The translations under genes and the position numbers were made by a program. DNA of 64,000 nt from Firm-04 sp045617625 (GTDB taxonomy: Bacteria; Bacillota; Clostridia; Oscillospirales; Ruminococcaceae): positions 1-64,000 of the forward strand of contig JAZLJA010000040.1 in NCBI GenBank assembly GCA_045617625.1. Direction: 5' to 3'. The notes beneath the pieces were generated by a model that ran no database searches, had not been told where the DNA came from, and was given only the letters and a program-made list of their open reading frames with translations. How positions within the stretch are numbered: position 1 is the stretch's first letter; the number at the start of each line of letters is the position of its first letter. Below are positions 1 through 8,940 of the stretch, piece after piece.

Positions 1-2405
1 CCGAAGCACCTGCATCGGGCTTGCAGATCTCCGCATATAAGAATGAAGATGACAGCGTGGCGATCGTTGCCATCAACACCGGCACGGGCACAGTGAATCA
101 GGGCTTCACGCTCAGCAGCGGCGAAACCATTTCCGATGTCCAGAGCTACTGCACCAACGGTTCTCAGAACCTCAAGGCAAGTGCGATCAACGCAAGCGGC
201 AGCGGCTTTACCGCATCGCTCCCCGGTCAGTCCGTCACCACATTCGTGATCTCGGGCAAAACCGAACCCGATCCGAACGGCTATCTGTTCCACTACACCT
301 TCGAGAACAGCTCTGACGGCTTCAGCGGCCGCGGCAGTGCTTCTGCTTCCACGGTTTCGACCGACAAGTATGAAGGCAGCAAGTCGCTCTCCGTCACCGG
401 ACGTGAATCAACATGGAACGGCGCAACACATTCTCTGAGCAGCAGCTTCAAAGCCGGCGAAGCTTACAGCTTCAGCGCAGTCGTCAAGCAGAATTCCAAC
501 GATTCCGAGCCGATGCATTTCTCGATCGAGTATAAGGACGCATCGGGCGAAACTCAGTATGACAAGATCGCAAGCGGTCTTGCACCGAAGGGCGAATGGG
601 TACAGCTTGCAAATACCTCCTATACCATTCCGTCCGGCGCAAGCAACATTTCGTTCTATTTTGAAACGGACGGCGATACCGGTACGACCTGCGACTTCCT
701 TGTGGATGAGGTCATCGGTGCACCGAACGGCAAGGTCATCGACGGTCCGAAGGCAGCCGATCTGCCTGCAAACCCCGGCGAGATCAAGCCCGGCGATGTC
801 AACTTTGACGGCAATATCACCGCAGTTGACCTTACGCTTGCAAAGCGCGTTTTCAACGGCAAGCTGACTGACACCTATTCGAAGCGTGCAGCCGACGTCG
901 ATCAGAGCGGCACCGTTGACAAGGCTGATATGGAATATCTCCGCGATTATCTCCTCACGAAAATCAAGGAATTCCCGATTGTCGAGAAGCCGATCCCGCA
1001 GGTTGATTTCAGTGCAATGGCACAGAAATTCGGCAGCGTCAACCTCGCAAAGTGCTATAAGGGCGATAATGAACACAATCCGCTCATCACCCAGTACTTC
1101 GGCGCAGACCCCGGCGTTATGGAATATAACGACAGAGTTTACATCTATATGACGGATGACCACCTGCTTTACAGCAACGGACAGGTCACAACCGAAACTT
1201 ACAGCACGATCAACTGCCTGCGCTGCATTTCCTCTGACGATCTCGTCAACTGGACAGACCACGGTTTAATCAATGTAGCCGGTCAGAACGGCATCGCAAA
1301 ATGGGCAGGCAACTCCTGGGCACCGACCGCTTGCCACAAGAAGATCAACGGCAAGGAAAAGTTCTTCCTCTACTTTGCAAACAACGCAAACGGCATCGGT
1401 GTGCTGACTTCCGACAGCCCGATCGGTCCGTGGACGGATCCGAACGGCAAAGCCATGATTGACCGCAAGACCGCAGGCTGCACCGATGTCCCGTGGGTAT
1501 TTGACCCGGCAGTGCTCGTCGATGACGACGGCAAGGGTTATCTCTATTTCGGCGGCGGTACGGAAAACAAGCCTTCCGACCACCCGAAGTCCGCTCGCTG
1601 CGTACAGCTCAGCGACAGCATGACCTCGATCGTCGGCACCCCTGCGACGATTGACGCACCGTATATGTTCGAGGACAGCGGCATTCACAAGTATAACGGC
1701 AAATACTATTACAGCTACTGCACCAACTGGAGCACCGGCGGCAACCAGTATGGTCTTTCCACTGCCGCGATCGACTACATGGTCAGCGACAGCCCGCTCG
1801 GGCCGTTCTCCTATAAGGGTGAGGTCTTCAAGAACATCGGCAACTTCTTCGGCACAACCGGCAACAACCACCACACCATTATGCAGTTCAAGGGTGAATG
1901 GTATCTCTTCTATCATGCACAGTATCTTCAGGATGTCATGGATCTGAAGGGTCTGGGCTACAGAAGCACGCATATCGACAAGATCACCATGAATTCCGAC
2001 GGCACCATGCAGCAGGTCAAGGGCACCAAGACCGGCGTTTCGCAGATCAAGGCACTTGATCCGTTCACGACAGTTCGTGCAGCGACCTTCTCGCATCAGG
2101 GCGGTCTCCAGATCGCAGGCAGCGGCAATTCCACCGTTACCGCAGAAAAAGGCGACTGGTTCAGAGTGAGCGGCGTTGACTGCAAGTCCGCAGTTTCGAT
2201 CACCGTTAAGGCATCCGCGCAGAACGGCGGCATTATTAAGGTCTGCACAGGCAGTGCATCCGGCACACCCGTTGCATATATTGAGATTCCGTCGGGCAGC
2301 TCGATGCAGGAGATTCTCGCACCTGTCTCCGGTCTTTCCGGCAAGACAGATCTCTATTTCGTATTCAACAACAATATTTCGATGGACAGCTGGAAACTCG
2401 ACTGA
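1..2405 (+). CDS. Partial multimodular xylanolytic enzyme: GH30 C-terminal domain, CBM22, dockerin, GH43, CBM6
   Basis: The reading frame is open to the left edge (first full codon at 3), so only the C-terminal part is seen. In order: the beta-domain that closes GH30 glucuronoxylanases (about 3-260, ending SVTTFVIS), a CBM22 (about 282-735) with the expected Arg, Trp, Tyr and Glu binding positions, a type I dockerin with two calcium loops (about 790-960; GDVNFDGN and DVDQSGTV), a GH43 five-bladed propeller (about 1030-1950) and a CBM6-like domain (about 2040-2400). The GH43 catalytic residues are present: Asp base at 1107-1109, Asp modulator at 1503-1505, Glu acid at 1671-1673. It is probably a secreted cellulosomal enzyme combining xylanase and arabinofuranosidase or xylosidase activity. 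The dockerin is internal, as in the GH43-CE1 protein at 24625. The GH30 call rests on the terminal domain only. Confidence 0.85.
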   Translation, partial: EAPASGLQISAYKNEDDSVAIVAINTGTGTVNQGFTLSSGETISDVQSYCTNGSQNLKASAINASGSGFTASLPGQSVTTFVISGKTEPDPNGYLFHYTFENSSDGFSGRGSASASTVSTDKYEGSKSLSVTGRESTWNGATHSLSSSFKAGEAYSFSAVVKQNSNDSEPMHFSIEYKDASGETQYDKIASGLAPKGEWVQLANTSYTIPSGASNISFYFETDGDTGTTCDFLVDEVIGAPNGKVIDGPKAADLPANPGEIKPGDVNFDGNITAVDLTLAKRVFNGKLTDTYSKRAADVDQSGTVDKADMEYLRDYLLTKIKEFPIVEKPIPQVDFSAMAQKFGSVNLAKCYKGDNEHNPLITQYFGADPGVMEYNDRVYIYMTDDHLLYSNGQVTTETYSTINCLRCISSDDLVNWTDHGLINVAGQNGIAKWAGNSWAPTACHKKINGKEKFFLYFANNANGIGVLTSDSPIGPWTDPNGKAMIDRKTAGCTDVPWVFDPAVLVDDDGKGYLYFGGGTENKPSDHPKSARCVQLSDSMTSIVGTPATIDAPYMFEDSGIHKYNGKYYYSYCTNWSTGGNQYGLSTAAIDYMVSDSPLGPFSYKGEVFKNIGNFFGTTGNNHHTIMQFKGEWYLFYHAQYLQDVMDLKGLGYRSTHIDKITMNSDGTMQQVKGTKTGVSQIKALDPFTTVRAATFSHQGGLQIAGSGNSTVTAEKGDWFRVSGVDCKSAVSITVKASAQNGGIIKVCTGSASGTPVAYIEIPSGSSMQEILAPVSGLSGKTDLYFVFNNNISMDSWKLD

Positions 2406-2406
2406 T

Positions 2407-2589
2407 TCAAAAATCAAACACGACAATGAGATTTTCAATTCTGTGGACGATGTGAAGCTTGAAAAACCGCATTCGTTCCCCGATTTGAACAGTGATGACA
2501 AGATCACGGTCTCCGATGCCATTTTGCTGGCTCGTGTGAGCACAGAGGACGTCACTTTGAATCTCACCGCTGAACAGATCGACATTTGA
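2407..2589 (+). pseudogene. Relic of a dockerin half
   Basis: Directly after the stop of the upstream enzyme, a different frame encodes about 35 recognisable residues, including DLNSDDKITVSDAILLARVS and ending at 2589. This is the first calcium loop and helix of a dockerin of the TVSDAIL type found in the proteins at 3574, 8941 and 59374. The second loop is absent and no start codon or ribosome site precedes it. It is best read as the stump of a deleted or recombined dockerin gene sitting between the enzyme and its terminator. Confidence 0.6.
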
Positions 2590-2597
2590 AAATGCAA

Positions 2598-2640
2598 AAG
2601 CGGCATCGTCCCAAAATCGGGATGATGCCGCTTCCGTTTT
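2598..2640 (+). terminator. Intrinsic terminator of the GH30/GH43 gene
   Basis: A 15-base stem (2598-2612 with 2619-2633, one G-T pair) with a 6-base loop is followed by CCGTTTT. Confidence 0.8.
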
Positions 2641-2765
2641 CTCATGGGATTTCAAAGGGATAATGTTTCTTTGGCGGGGAGATTTTGCCTATGGAAAACC
2701 TTTCATAAATAGCCTCCTGTGTCAGAAAAAGCCGAATATTGCGCATTGATATATTTGATACACTA

Positions 2766-2794
2766 TTGACAATCATTTCGTACCGTGTTATACT
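2766..2794 (+). promoter_or_regulatory. Sigma-A promoter for the small membrane protein
   Basis: TTGACA at 2766-2771, a 17-base spacer, and TATACT at 2789-2794, about 50 bases ahead of the start codon at 2847. Confidence 0.8.
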
Positions 2795-2846
2795 GACGAT
2801 ATATGAATTGTTTCATGCAATGCTTGCTGTATTGGAGGAGATTTAT

Positions 2847-3323
2847 ATGCCGAATTTCAAAGGGAAATTCATCTTGCAGTTTATTATTGATGTTCTGGTA
2901 CTCGGGATCCTGTTCACCATTCTGTTTCGCGTGATCGGTGCGGTCCTTTGCAGCAATCTGGAGGGGACCGATGTGTGTTTGCCGATCGTTCTCTGTTCGC
3001 TGCTGGGAAATGTTTTTGCGGCCGGGATCGCGGTTTTTCTCACACAGAATACGCTTTCCAAAAAAGGCATCACCGATGCCCCTCAGCCGTATCCTTTTTA
3101 TCTGATTGTTGCAGCTGTGCTGATTGCGATGAACATATGCTTTACAGTAATGGGATTTTCCGTGCTGGAGGGCTGGTGCCGAAACAATATTTCCGTTACG
3201 GTTCCTGCTGATACGATTCGCCCCGCAGTACGGAATGCCGTCATCGTTTCTGATATCGTGCAGACCGTGCTTCATCTTGCTTTTGTACCGCTCTGGAAAA
3301 AGCATCACGAGCGACTTTTTTGA
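2847..3323 (+). CDS. Small integral membrane protein, unknown function
   Basis: A 158-residue protein. The start at 2847 is chosen because GGAGGAG lies 6 bases upstream and a consensus promoter precedes it; in-frame codons further upstream overlap that promoter. The sequence shows four hydrophobic segments: near the N-terminus (FIIDVLVLGILFTILF), two in the middle (IVLCSLLGNVFAAGIAVFL and FYLIVAAVLIAMNICFTVMG), and a weaker one at the end. It closes with a short basic tail. No family is recognised. It is monocistronic, bracketed by its own promoter and two terminators. Confidence 0.7.
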   Translation: MPNFKGKFILQFIIDVLVLGILFTILFRVIGAVLCSNLEGTDVCLPIVLCSLLGNVFAAGIAVFLTQNTLSKKGITDAPQPYPFYLIVAAVLIAMNICFTVMGFSVLEGWCRNNISVTVPADTIRPAVRNAVIVSDIVQTVLHLAFVPLWKKHHERLF

Positions 3324-3430
3324 ATGAACGGAATTGAAGCCGCATAATGTTCGGCGGATGTCAATTTCTCTGAACCTGAAAAAGCTGTATCAGCGGTGCG
3401 CGAAATCTCCTTCCATCAGCTCAGGAGGGG

Positions 3431-3468
3431 TATGGGGGAATCCTACCAAGGGGTTCCCCCATATTTTT
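3431..3468 (+). terminator. Intrinsic terminator
   Basis: A 10-base stem (3431-3440 with 3454-3463) is followed by ATTTTTT. It lies about 110 bases after the membrane-protein stop. The 3324-3430 stretch before it holds nothing recognisable. Confidence 0.7.
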
Positions 3469-3479
3469 TCGACAGACTG

Positions 3480-3513
3480 AGAGCCGCTGCGGAATTTCCG
3501 CAGCGGCTCTTTT
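3480..3513 (+). terminator. Second hairpin terminator, between convergent genes
   Basis: A near-perfect palindrome (3480-3494 with 3495-3509) is followed by TTTT on the plus strand. It could back up the first terminator. On the minus strand, downstream of the gene ending at 3574, it has no T-run. Confidence 0.6.
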
Positions 3514-3573
3514 CATGCTTTTGAATTTACGCATTCCGCGTTGACGGGGAAGCGTTTGTTTGAGGATGATCTG

Positions 3574-6225
3574 TCAGCTGCATTTTGCAACAGCTTTGAG
3601 GATGAAAATGATATCCTGCGCATCGACAATGCCGTCGTGATTGCAGTCCGTGCGCTGAAGTTCATCAGCAGTGAGCGAAAGCGTGATGTCATTTGTGGAT
3701 ACACGCGCAGTGAGAATTGCATCGGAGACGGTCACTTTGCCGTCACTGTTAATGTCGAGTGCGTTGGTTGTCTGCGCTTTTGGCGAAGTTTCCATGGCGA
3801 TGAATGTCGCACCGGCTGCCAGTGCCGCCTTCTGTGCAGTAGAATTTTCGGGGGCAGTGACGGTATCCAGTTCAGAAAGCGTGATGCCGTCCATATTGAA
3901 GTTCGGGTTTGCAATGGTGTAGCTGTGAAGGTTACGACATTCCTCAAAGGCACCTGCGGCAGAGGCGATGCTTTCAGGCAGCGTGACGGATTTCATGTTG
4001 AGGCAGCTCAGGAATGCGCCTTCCTCCAGGTCGATGACACCTTCCTCGATGACCGCGTTTTTGATCTGGTCAGCATGTACGAACGTATAGCTGCTGATGA
4101 AGCCGGAATCCTCTGATTCTGAGTGAACGGTGAGAGTTCCGTTTTCATCGAGGGTATAGGTTGTTGCAAAACCGCAAAACTGCGGCTGGCTCGGGTCAAC
4201 CACGTCTACAACCACGGGTTCGAGCGCGGTGCCGTTTAGCGTCGTATGATCAATGCATTCGATATAAACGGTATAGGTGCCGACTTTCCACGGATCGAAT
4301 TCAGATTTATCCTTGACATAGGCTTGCTTTTCATTATTGGTGAGTTCCCATGTGGTGATGTTTTCACCGTTCTTCGTGTCTTTATAGATGACTCTGCCGT
4401 TTGCATCCAGATAGCAGGGGCATTCCATGCTGAGGGGTGCGCCTGCCAGACTGTCGATCTGCATTGTGATCTCGCTGTTCTTGAACGGTTCACCGAGGAA
4501 GTACGTCTTTTTCATCTTTGTGGTATCCGGATGGGTGGCACCCAATTTTACTTTTCTGATTTCCTGCGGGAGTGCCGTGCAGCCCTGAAAAGCATTTTGA
4601 GCGATTCTTGTGGTGTCACTCAGAAGTTTCACCGAAGTGAGAGCGGTGCAGCCGCTGAAAGCTTTTTGATTGATTCCCTTTACAGTCGGTTCCACAACGA
4701 CCGTTTTGATGTCCTTGTTGTTGCGGAATGCCGAGGAAAGGACAGTACCGCTGCCGTAGAGATGCAGTTCTCCGTCTTCACTGAGCGTATTGGGGCATCC
4801 TGCACAGGGGTTATAGATCTCAGGGCTTTCGGTGACGGTGATCTCGATTTTTTGCCACGAATCCACAGGGTTGAGGGCTTGTCGGGTTTTGAAGTAGATC
4901 GGATATGTACCGGGTTTGGTCCAGTCCACCTCCGAGGTATCACAATTTGAGGGCGAGGCAGGAATCGTGCCGAACGAATCCCAGTTTCCTTGAAGCTCAA
5001 AAGAGGTAGTCTCGCAGTAAATGATCTTTCCATCGGTATCAAACGCGACACGAATCTTCCCCATGCCGCCGAAGCCATACGGATTGAAGCCTGTGGTGTC
5101 AAACGGAGCATCCTGCATGGAGAGTGCTTCCAGCGTGGTATAGGTTAATTTGGCTTCCGGCGTGATGCGGATCACGCATTGTCCGTCGTAGATGTTGGTT
5201 TCCGTTTTGAGGAGATTTTTGCAGTCTGCAAAAGCATCTTTGGCGATGTCGATGCGTGGATTCAGCAGTGTGACCGTTTCGAGCTTCGGGCAGCTTGCGA
5301 ATGCTTTGCTGCCAATGCCGCTGATTGTCTTTGCAGCAGTCACGCGCACGATCTCGTCATTCCCCTCAAACGCATTTTCGTTGATCGTGCCGCAGCCTTG
5401 AATATCCAGCACACCATTTTCGAGGGTGTAGTAAGCATTTTCGCCGCAGGGTTTTGCGTTTGGCTTGGCACAGACCGTGACCTTCACGGGCTTTTTCGTA
5501 TCCACATAGCCGGCGGGCAGCAGCAGTTCACCGGTTTCTTCGTCGTAGACATTTTCGTCCTGAAACGATTTTTCTGTGAAGTAAATGGTATATTCGCCGA
5601 TTTTGCTGCTGTCAAATTCCGATGCGTCGTATTCGGATTCCTGAAGCGGCTGATCGAATGCGTCCCAATTCATTGCAAGTTCTTTCGCGGGCGAAACGAA
5701 CAGTACATCGCCGTCATCAGAAAGCCATTGCTCGCGCACCAGCTCATTTCCTGCGCCGTTTTCAACCGCACCCGTGACGTCAAACGGTTCTCCGAGGTAA
5801 TACGTTGTTTTGAAGGAGGGGAGAAACGTCACAGTGGTTGAGCCTACGGTCGAACTTTCCAAGGTTTCGCAGAGCAGAGCACTGCAGCCCTCAAAGCTGT
5901 CAGGTGCAATGATGACTTCATCGTTTTCCAGCTTCACGGATTGCAGACTTGAGCAGTTCTTGAACGCCTTTTCACCGATTTCTGTGATTCCTTCGCCGAT
6001 GACCAGTTCGATGATCGTAGTGTAATCCTGAAATGCGCCGCTGTCGATCGCGCCTTTGCCTGAAATGGTCAGACGATTTTTGGAAATCTGATAGTCAGCG
6101 TCTGCACCGCATTTGCCTGATTGGATTGCTTCTGCCGCATATACAGTGCAGGGTACATCAGCGGCGGCAATTGGTGAGATTGTGCTGAGTGCAAGGATAC
6201 AGGCGAGTAGATGATGTGTTTTCAT
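3574..6225 (-). CDS. Secreted BspA-like leucine-rich-repeat / Ig-like protein with C-terminal dockerin
   Basis: An 883-residue protein. The start at 6225 gives a signal peptide (MKTHHLLACILALSTISPIA) and has GGAGGT 7 bases upstream; the longer open frame to 6372 lacks a ribosome site. Four LRR_5-type modules, each opening with a Cys and containing an EKAFKNCSSL-like turn, lie near residues 38-120, 259-345, 480-575 and 690-790. They alternate with three Ig-like segments opening YYLGEPFD or YFLGEPFK. A dockerin fills about 820-883 (DINSDGKVTVSDAIL, then DCNHDGIVDAQDI). No catalytic domain is visible. It probably docks on a cellulosome as a binding or structural component; ligand unknown. Confidence 0.8.
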   Translation of the reverse strand: MKTHHLLACILALSTISPIAAADVPCTVYAAEAIQSGKCGADADYQISKNRLTISGKGAIDSGAFQDYTTIIELVIGEGITEIGEKAFKNCSSLQSVKLENDEVIIAPDSFEGCSALLCETLESSTVGSTTVTFLPSFKTTYYLGEPFDVTGAVENGAGNELVREQWLSDDGDVLFVSPAKELAMNWDAFDQPLQESEYDASEFDSSKIGEYTIYFTEKSFQDENVYDEETGELLLPAGYVDTKKPVKVTVCAKPNAKPCGENAYYTLENGVLDIQGCGTINENAFEGNDEIVRVTAAKTISGIGSKAFASCPKLETVTLLNPRIDIAKDAFADCKNLLKTETNIYDGQCVIRITPEAKLTYTTLEALSMQDAPFDTTGFNPYGFGGMGKIRVAFDTDGKIIYCETTSFELQGNWDSFGTIPASPSNCDTSEVDWTKPGTYPIYFKTRQALNPVDSWQKIEITVTESPEIYNPCAGCPNTLSEDGELHLYGSGTVLSSAFRNNKDIKTVVVEPTVKGINQKAFSGCTALTSVKLLSDTTRIAQNAFQGCTALPQEIRKVKLGATHPDTTKMKKTYFLGEPFKNSEITMQIDSLAGAPLSMECPCYLDANGRVIYKDTKNGENITTWELTNNEKQAYVKDKSEFDPWKVGTYTVYIECIDHTTLNGTALEPVVVDVVDPSQPQFCGFATTYTLDENGTLTVHSESEDSGFISSYTFVHADQIKNAVIEEGVIDLEEGAFLSCLNMKSVTLPESIASAAGAFEECRNLHSYTIANPNFNMDGITLSELDTVTAPENSTAQKAALAAGATFIAMETSPKAQTTNALDINSDGKVTVSDAILTARVSTNDITLSLTADELQRTDCNHDGIVDAQDIIFILKAVAKCS

Positions 6226-6337
6226 ATTTGACCTCCAATATAAAAAAGTATGATATAGGGAAATGCTTTTGGGGGCATGTGCCTCTATATCATATAACGA
6301 CAAACAAACGGTTTGGTTACAAAAAAAGAGCCTATAA

Positions 6338-7273
6338 TCAATGCATCGCAGATACAACGGGCGGCAGTGCAAAAGCTTTCTGCTGCATCAGCCGTTCCCG
6401 AATCAGATCTACGAAGCTTTGCGGCGATTTGACATGCACCATCGGGCCGAACGAGAGAATGCGGATGACCAGTTCCGTTTCGTCGTTCTTATCATATTGG
6501 ATGCGCAGCAGATAGTGTTTATCGTCAAGCCGTTCCACTTCCTTTTGAAAATGCGCAAAGTGCAGCAGGACACGTTCCAGTGCGTTGCGTTCATCCGTCA
6601 GTTCAAGCTCCAGTGTATCGAGAGCTGTGCGGCGGCTTTGTTCTTTGCTGACTGAAAATGCTTCTGTGTATCGCTGACAGGATGCGATTCGCCCGAGGTT
6701 GATGGTATGGATGAATTTGCTGCCTGAAGCGATCAGCCGAAATTTGTCGTCTTTCTCTGAATATTCAAGAGAATCGGGCAGCAGCACATAGTGCTTGATA
6801 TCGCCGTTTCGGGTTTCGGCGTCCACGGCGAGAGGATAGCGGTTTTGCACTGCATCGAGAATCAGCCTGAAATGACGGATATATGTCTCGTCGTCAAACG
6901 GATCGCCGTCGGCGTATTTGTCGAAGATGCAGAAATCATCGGCGGTGAACAGCGGCGAAACATCGTCAAAGGCGGGGACGTCATCGGTGAACAGACGAAT
7001 CCTTGCATCCAGCGAAACGGCTTTGAGCCAGCGTTTCTGCAAGGTCGTCAGCGGCATGGTGGGGGTGTGGTGAAGTACAGTGGTACCGTCTTGACGCAGC
7101 AGCTGCCAGCGTTCGCCGCAAAGGGCAGGTTCGATGTTCAGAATACTTTCGCTGAATGCGGTTTCTTCAATGATGCGGCGCAGATCTTGTTTGGAAAGCG
7201 GCTTTGCAATGGCTGCTGACAGAATACGCGCCACAGTGTTGTAATAGGTACTGTATAATTCGCTGAAAATCAT
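6338..7273 (-). CDS. WYL-domain transcriptional regulator (second of a pair)
   Basis: A 311-residue protein. The start ATG at 7273 overlaps the stop of the upstream WYL gene by 4 bases (ATGA) and has GGAGG 7 bases upstream. The central part (FRLILDAVQNRYPLAVD onward) and the C-terminal part have the layout of WYL regulators, which bind a small ligand or nucleotide and control transcription as dimers, often as adjacent pairs. The N-terminus (MIFSELYSTYYNTVARIL) is less like a classic winged helix. Target genes cannot be read from the sequence. Its 3' end overlaps a short palindromic repeat. Confidence 0.7.
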   Translation of the reverse strand: MIFSELYSTYYNTVARILSAAIAKPLSKQDLRRIIEETAFSESILNIEPALCGERWQLLRQDGTTVLHHTPTMPLTTLQKRWLKAVSLDARIRLFTDDVPAFDDVSPLFTADDFCIFDKYADGDPFDDETYIRHFRLILDAVQNRYPLAVDAETRNGDIKHYVLLPDSLEYSEKDDKFRLIASGSKFIHTINLGRIASCQRYTEAFSVSKEQSRRTALDTLELELTDERNALERVLLHFAHFQKEVERLDDKHYLLRIQYDKNDETELVIRILSFGPMVHVKSPQSFVDLIRERLMQQKAFALPPVVSAMH

Positions 7274-8514
7274 TCGCACGCCTCCTCTGTGATGCCGTAA
7301 AGACGGTACATTTCCTGTATGTCTTTGGCGAACTGTTCCTGAAGCTTCGGATTTGAAAAGCGGAATGTCGTGATGCGGCAGAGAAAGGTGCGCATCCACG
7401 GGATCAGTTCGGCTGCATCGTAGACATCGGCAGAAAAACGGCTTGTGAACGCATCGAGCTTTTCCACAGTGCCGCAGCGTTTTTCGCGCTCCAGCCGCTG
7501 ATGAATGAATGTCTCATGCTCTGCATACTGCACCGTAAATGTCACTTGTTCAGTGATGCTGCCAGCGTGGTTCTGTGTGCTGACACCCCAGATATGCGGC
7601 TGCATTTCGGTCAGTTGCTTTCGCAGGGCATCAAAACGGATGCTGGGTTCTCCGATTTTCAGCGATACAATATGATCTGCACGAATGGGGGTGATGCGCC
7701 GAAACTGCGGCATATATGCCATCAGGTATTGTCTGCCGTTCTGCACACTGATCATCACACGCAGCGGGATCACGCGGCTTTCGGAGATCTCGTTTCGGTT
7801 GCGATGTGCAATTTTCAGCAGCACCTCGCGTTTTTCCTGCATTGCCGAAAACAGCGCACAGAGGATCTCGCTGTCCATTGCGCTCGTGATATAGTGGTGT
7901 TTGAACGCGAAGAAATCGGCAGGGGCATTGGTTTTGTCAAGCAGATAGGAACCGACCACGCCGCAGGGGGTGGTTTCGGAGAAAAAGTCGAGAATGGGGG
8001 TGCTGAGAGATTCGGTATGCGGAACGCGGCGGTATCGTATGGTTTTCCCCTGTTTTTCGGAAAGCAGGATTCCCTCGGATATATATTCGTTCAGTTTTTT
8101 GCGCACCGTGGATGCATCAAAGACTTTCGGTGAACGGAATGCACAGAGATAATCGTCCATTGCCGTGGTGATGTCGTTCAGGGAGAGGGCAGTGTCTGCA
8201 TCGTGCAGGATATCGAACAGGATGAAGTGCAGCGTGATGTCGCCGTCGGTGAAGCTTTTGGTTTTCCACGCTTTATAAAGCGGATTGTGGCGGGTGATGC
8301 GGCTGTCGATGGACAAAAACACATTTTTCCCGTCGGCAGACTGCCGAAAACGCATATAGTCGCCGAGCCAGCTTTCCATGCGCCGACGTTCGTCGTCATA
8401 TGATCTTGCACTTTTTTTCGTATATTCCTCGCGGCTCTGGAATCCGTAGACATAGAATTCACGCAGATAATCTCTGATCTTATTGAAATTCTTGACCAGT
8501 TCGCTGTATGCCAT
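7270..8514 (-). CDS. WYL-domain transcriptional regulator (first of a pair)
   Basis: A 414-residue protein with start at 8514 and GGAGGT nearby upstream. Residues 1-60 are charged and helical (KIRDYLREFYVYGFQSREEY). A winged-helix-like segment follows (about 115-165, with STVRKKLNEYISEGILLSEK), then a WYL core (about 215-290, with REVLLKIAHRNRNEISE and RVIPLRVMISVQNGRQYLMA) and a C-terminal extension. Translational coupling to the second WYL gene suggests a hetero-oligomer like the PafB/PafC arrangement. A weak TTGACG element lies just upstream but no clean -10 was found. Confidence 0.75.
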   Translation of the reverse strand: MAYSELVKNFNKIRDYLREFYVYGFQSREEYTKKSARSYDDERRRMESWLGDYMRFRQSADGKNVFLSIDSRITRHNPLYKAWKTKSFTDGDITLHFILFDILHDADTALSLNDITTAMDDYLCAFRSPKVFDASTVRKKLNEYISEGILLSEKQGKTIRYRRVPHTESLSTPILDFFSETTPCGVVGSYLLDKTNAPADFFAFKHHYITSAMDSEILCALFSAMQEKREVLLKIAHRNRNEISESRVIPLRVMISVQNGRQYLMAYMPQFRRITPIRADHIVSLKIGEPSIRFDALRKQLTEMQPHIWGVSTQNHAGSITEQVTFTVQYAEHETFIHQRLEREKRCGTVEKLDAFTSRFSADVYDAAELIPWMRTFLCRITTFRFSNPKLQEQFAKDIQEMYRLYGITEEACE

Positions 8515-8556
8515 GCTTGCAACCTCCTGCCGTATTCACAATGCTGTTATATCTCG

Positions 8557-8721
8557 TCAAAGGGTGAATGCGCGGCTGTTTCCCGATTGGTGATCTTCTG
8601 TGACCATATTGGCGGAGAATCTGCCCTCACGCAGAATGTTTTCGGCGGTGCGCTTGGTGCCGATCATATACATCGGCTGCGGACTGAACACAAACCCTGC
8701 CTCCATGCTGATATGCTTCAT
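8557..8721 (-). pseudogene. Internally deleted flavin-reductase-like remnant (54 codons)
   Basis: The product opens MKHISMEAGFVFSPQPMYMI and continues GTK-RTAENILREGRFSANM. I recognise the first part as the N-terminus and the second as a mid-region of the FMN-binding split-barrel flavin reductase family, joined in frame with the intervening part missing. A GGAGGA ribosome site and a consensus promoter (8785-8813) are intact, so a short peptide may still be made. The family match is from memory. An intact small protein of unknown function is the alternative. Confidence 0.5.
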
Positions 8722-8784
8722 GAGATGTTCCTCCTGTCTGTGCGGTCTTGCATCTGTATGCGGGATGCGGATACTTCTCTTTGA

Positions 8785-8813
8785 ATGATAGCATAGATAC
8801 AGCGGAAAGTCAA
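8785..8813 (-). promoter_or_regulatory. Sigma-A promoter upstream of the flavin-reductase remnant
   Basis: Minus strand: TTGACT (8808-8813), a 17-base spacer, TATCAT (8785-8790). Confidence 0.6.
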
Positions 8814-8900
8814 TGGGCATGCGGAAAACAACTGCATCTGACGGATGGCGGAAAAAGCGGCATGCCCGATGCATCGCGGATACATTTCTATGACATACTG

Positions 8901-8936
8901 GATCGCCGCAGCACTTTTCACGGTGCTGCGGCGATC
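8901..8936 (-). repeat. Hairpin downstream of the GH11/GH10 gene, copied in inverse orientation at 12129
   Basis: A 14-base perfect stem (8901-8914 with 8923-8936) begins four bases past the gene's stop codon. No T-run follows on the minus strand, so it may act as an mRNA 3' stabiliser rather than a classic terminator. Its sequence read on the minus strand nearly matches the hairpin at 12129-12162. Confidence 0.6.
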
Positions 8937-8940
8937 ATCT

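Noticed and set aside
1266..2645. 459-codon minus-strand open frame opposite the first GH43
   Set aside because: Antisense shadow of a gene with intact catalytic residues; no ribosome site at its start.
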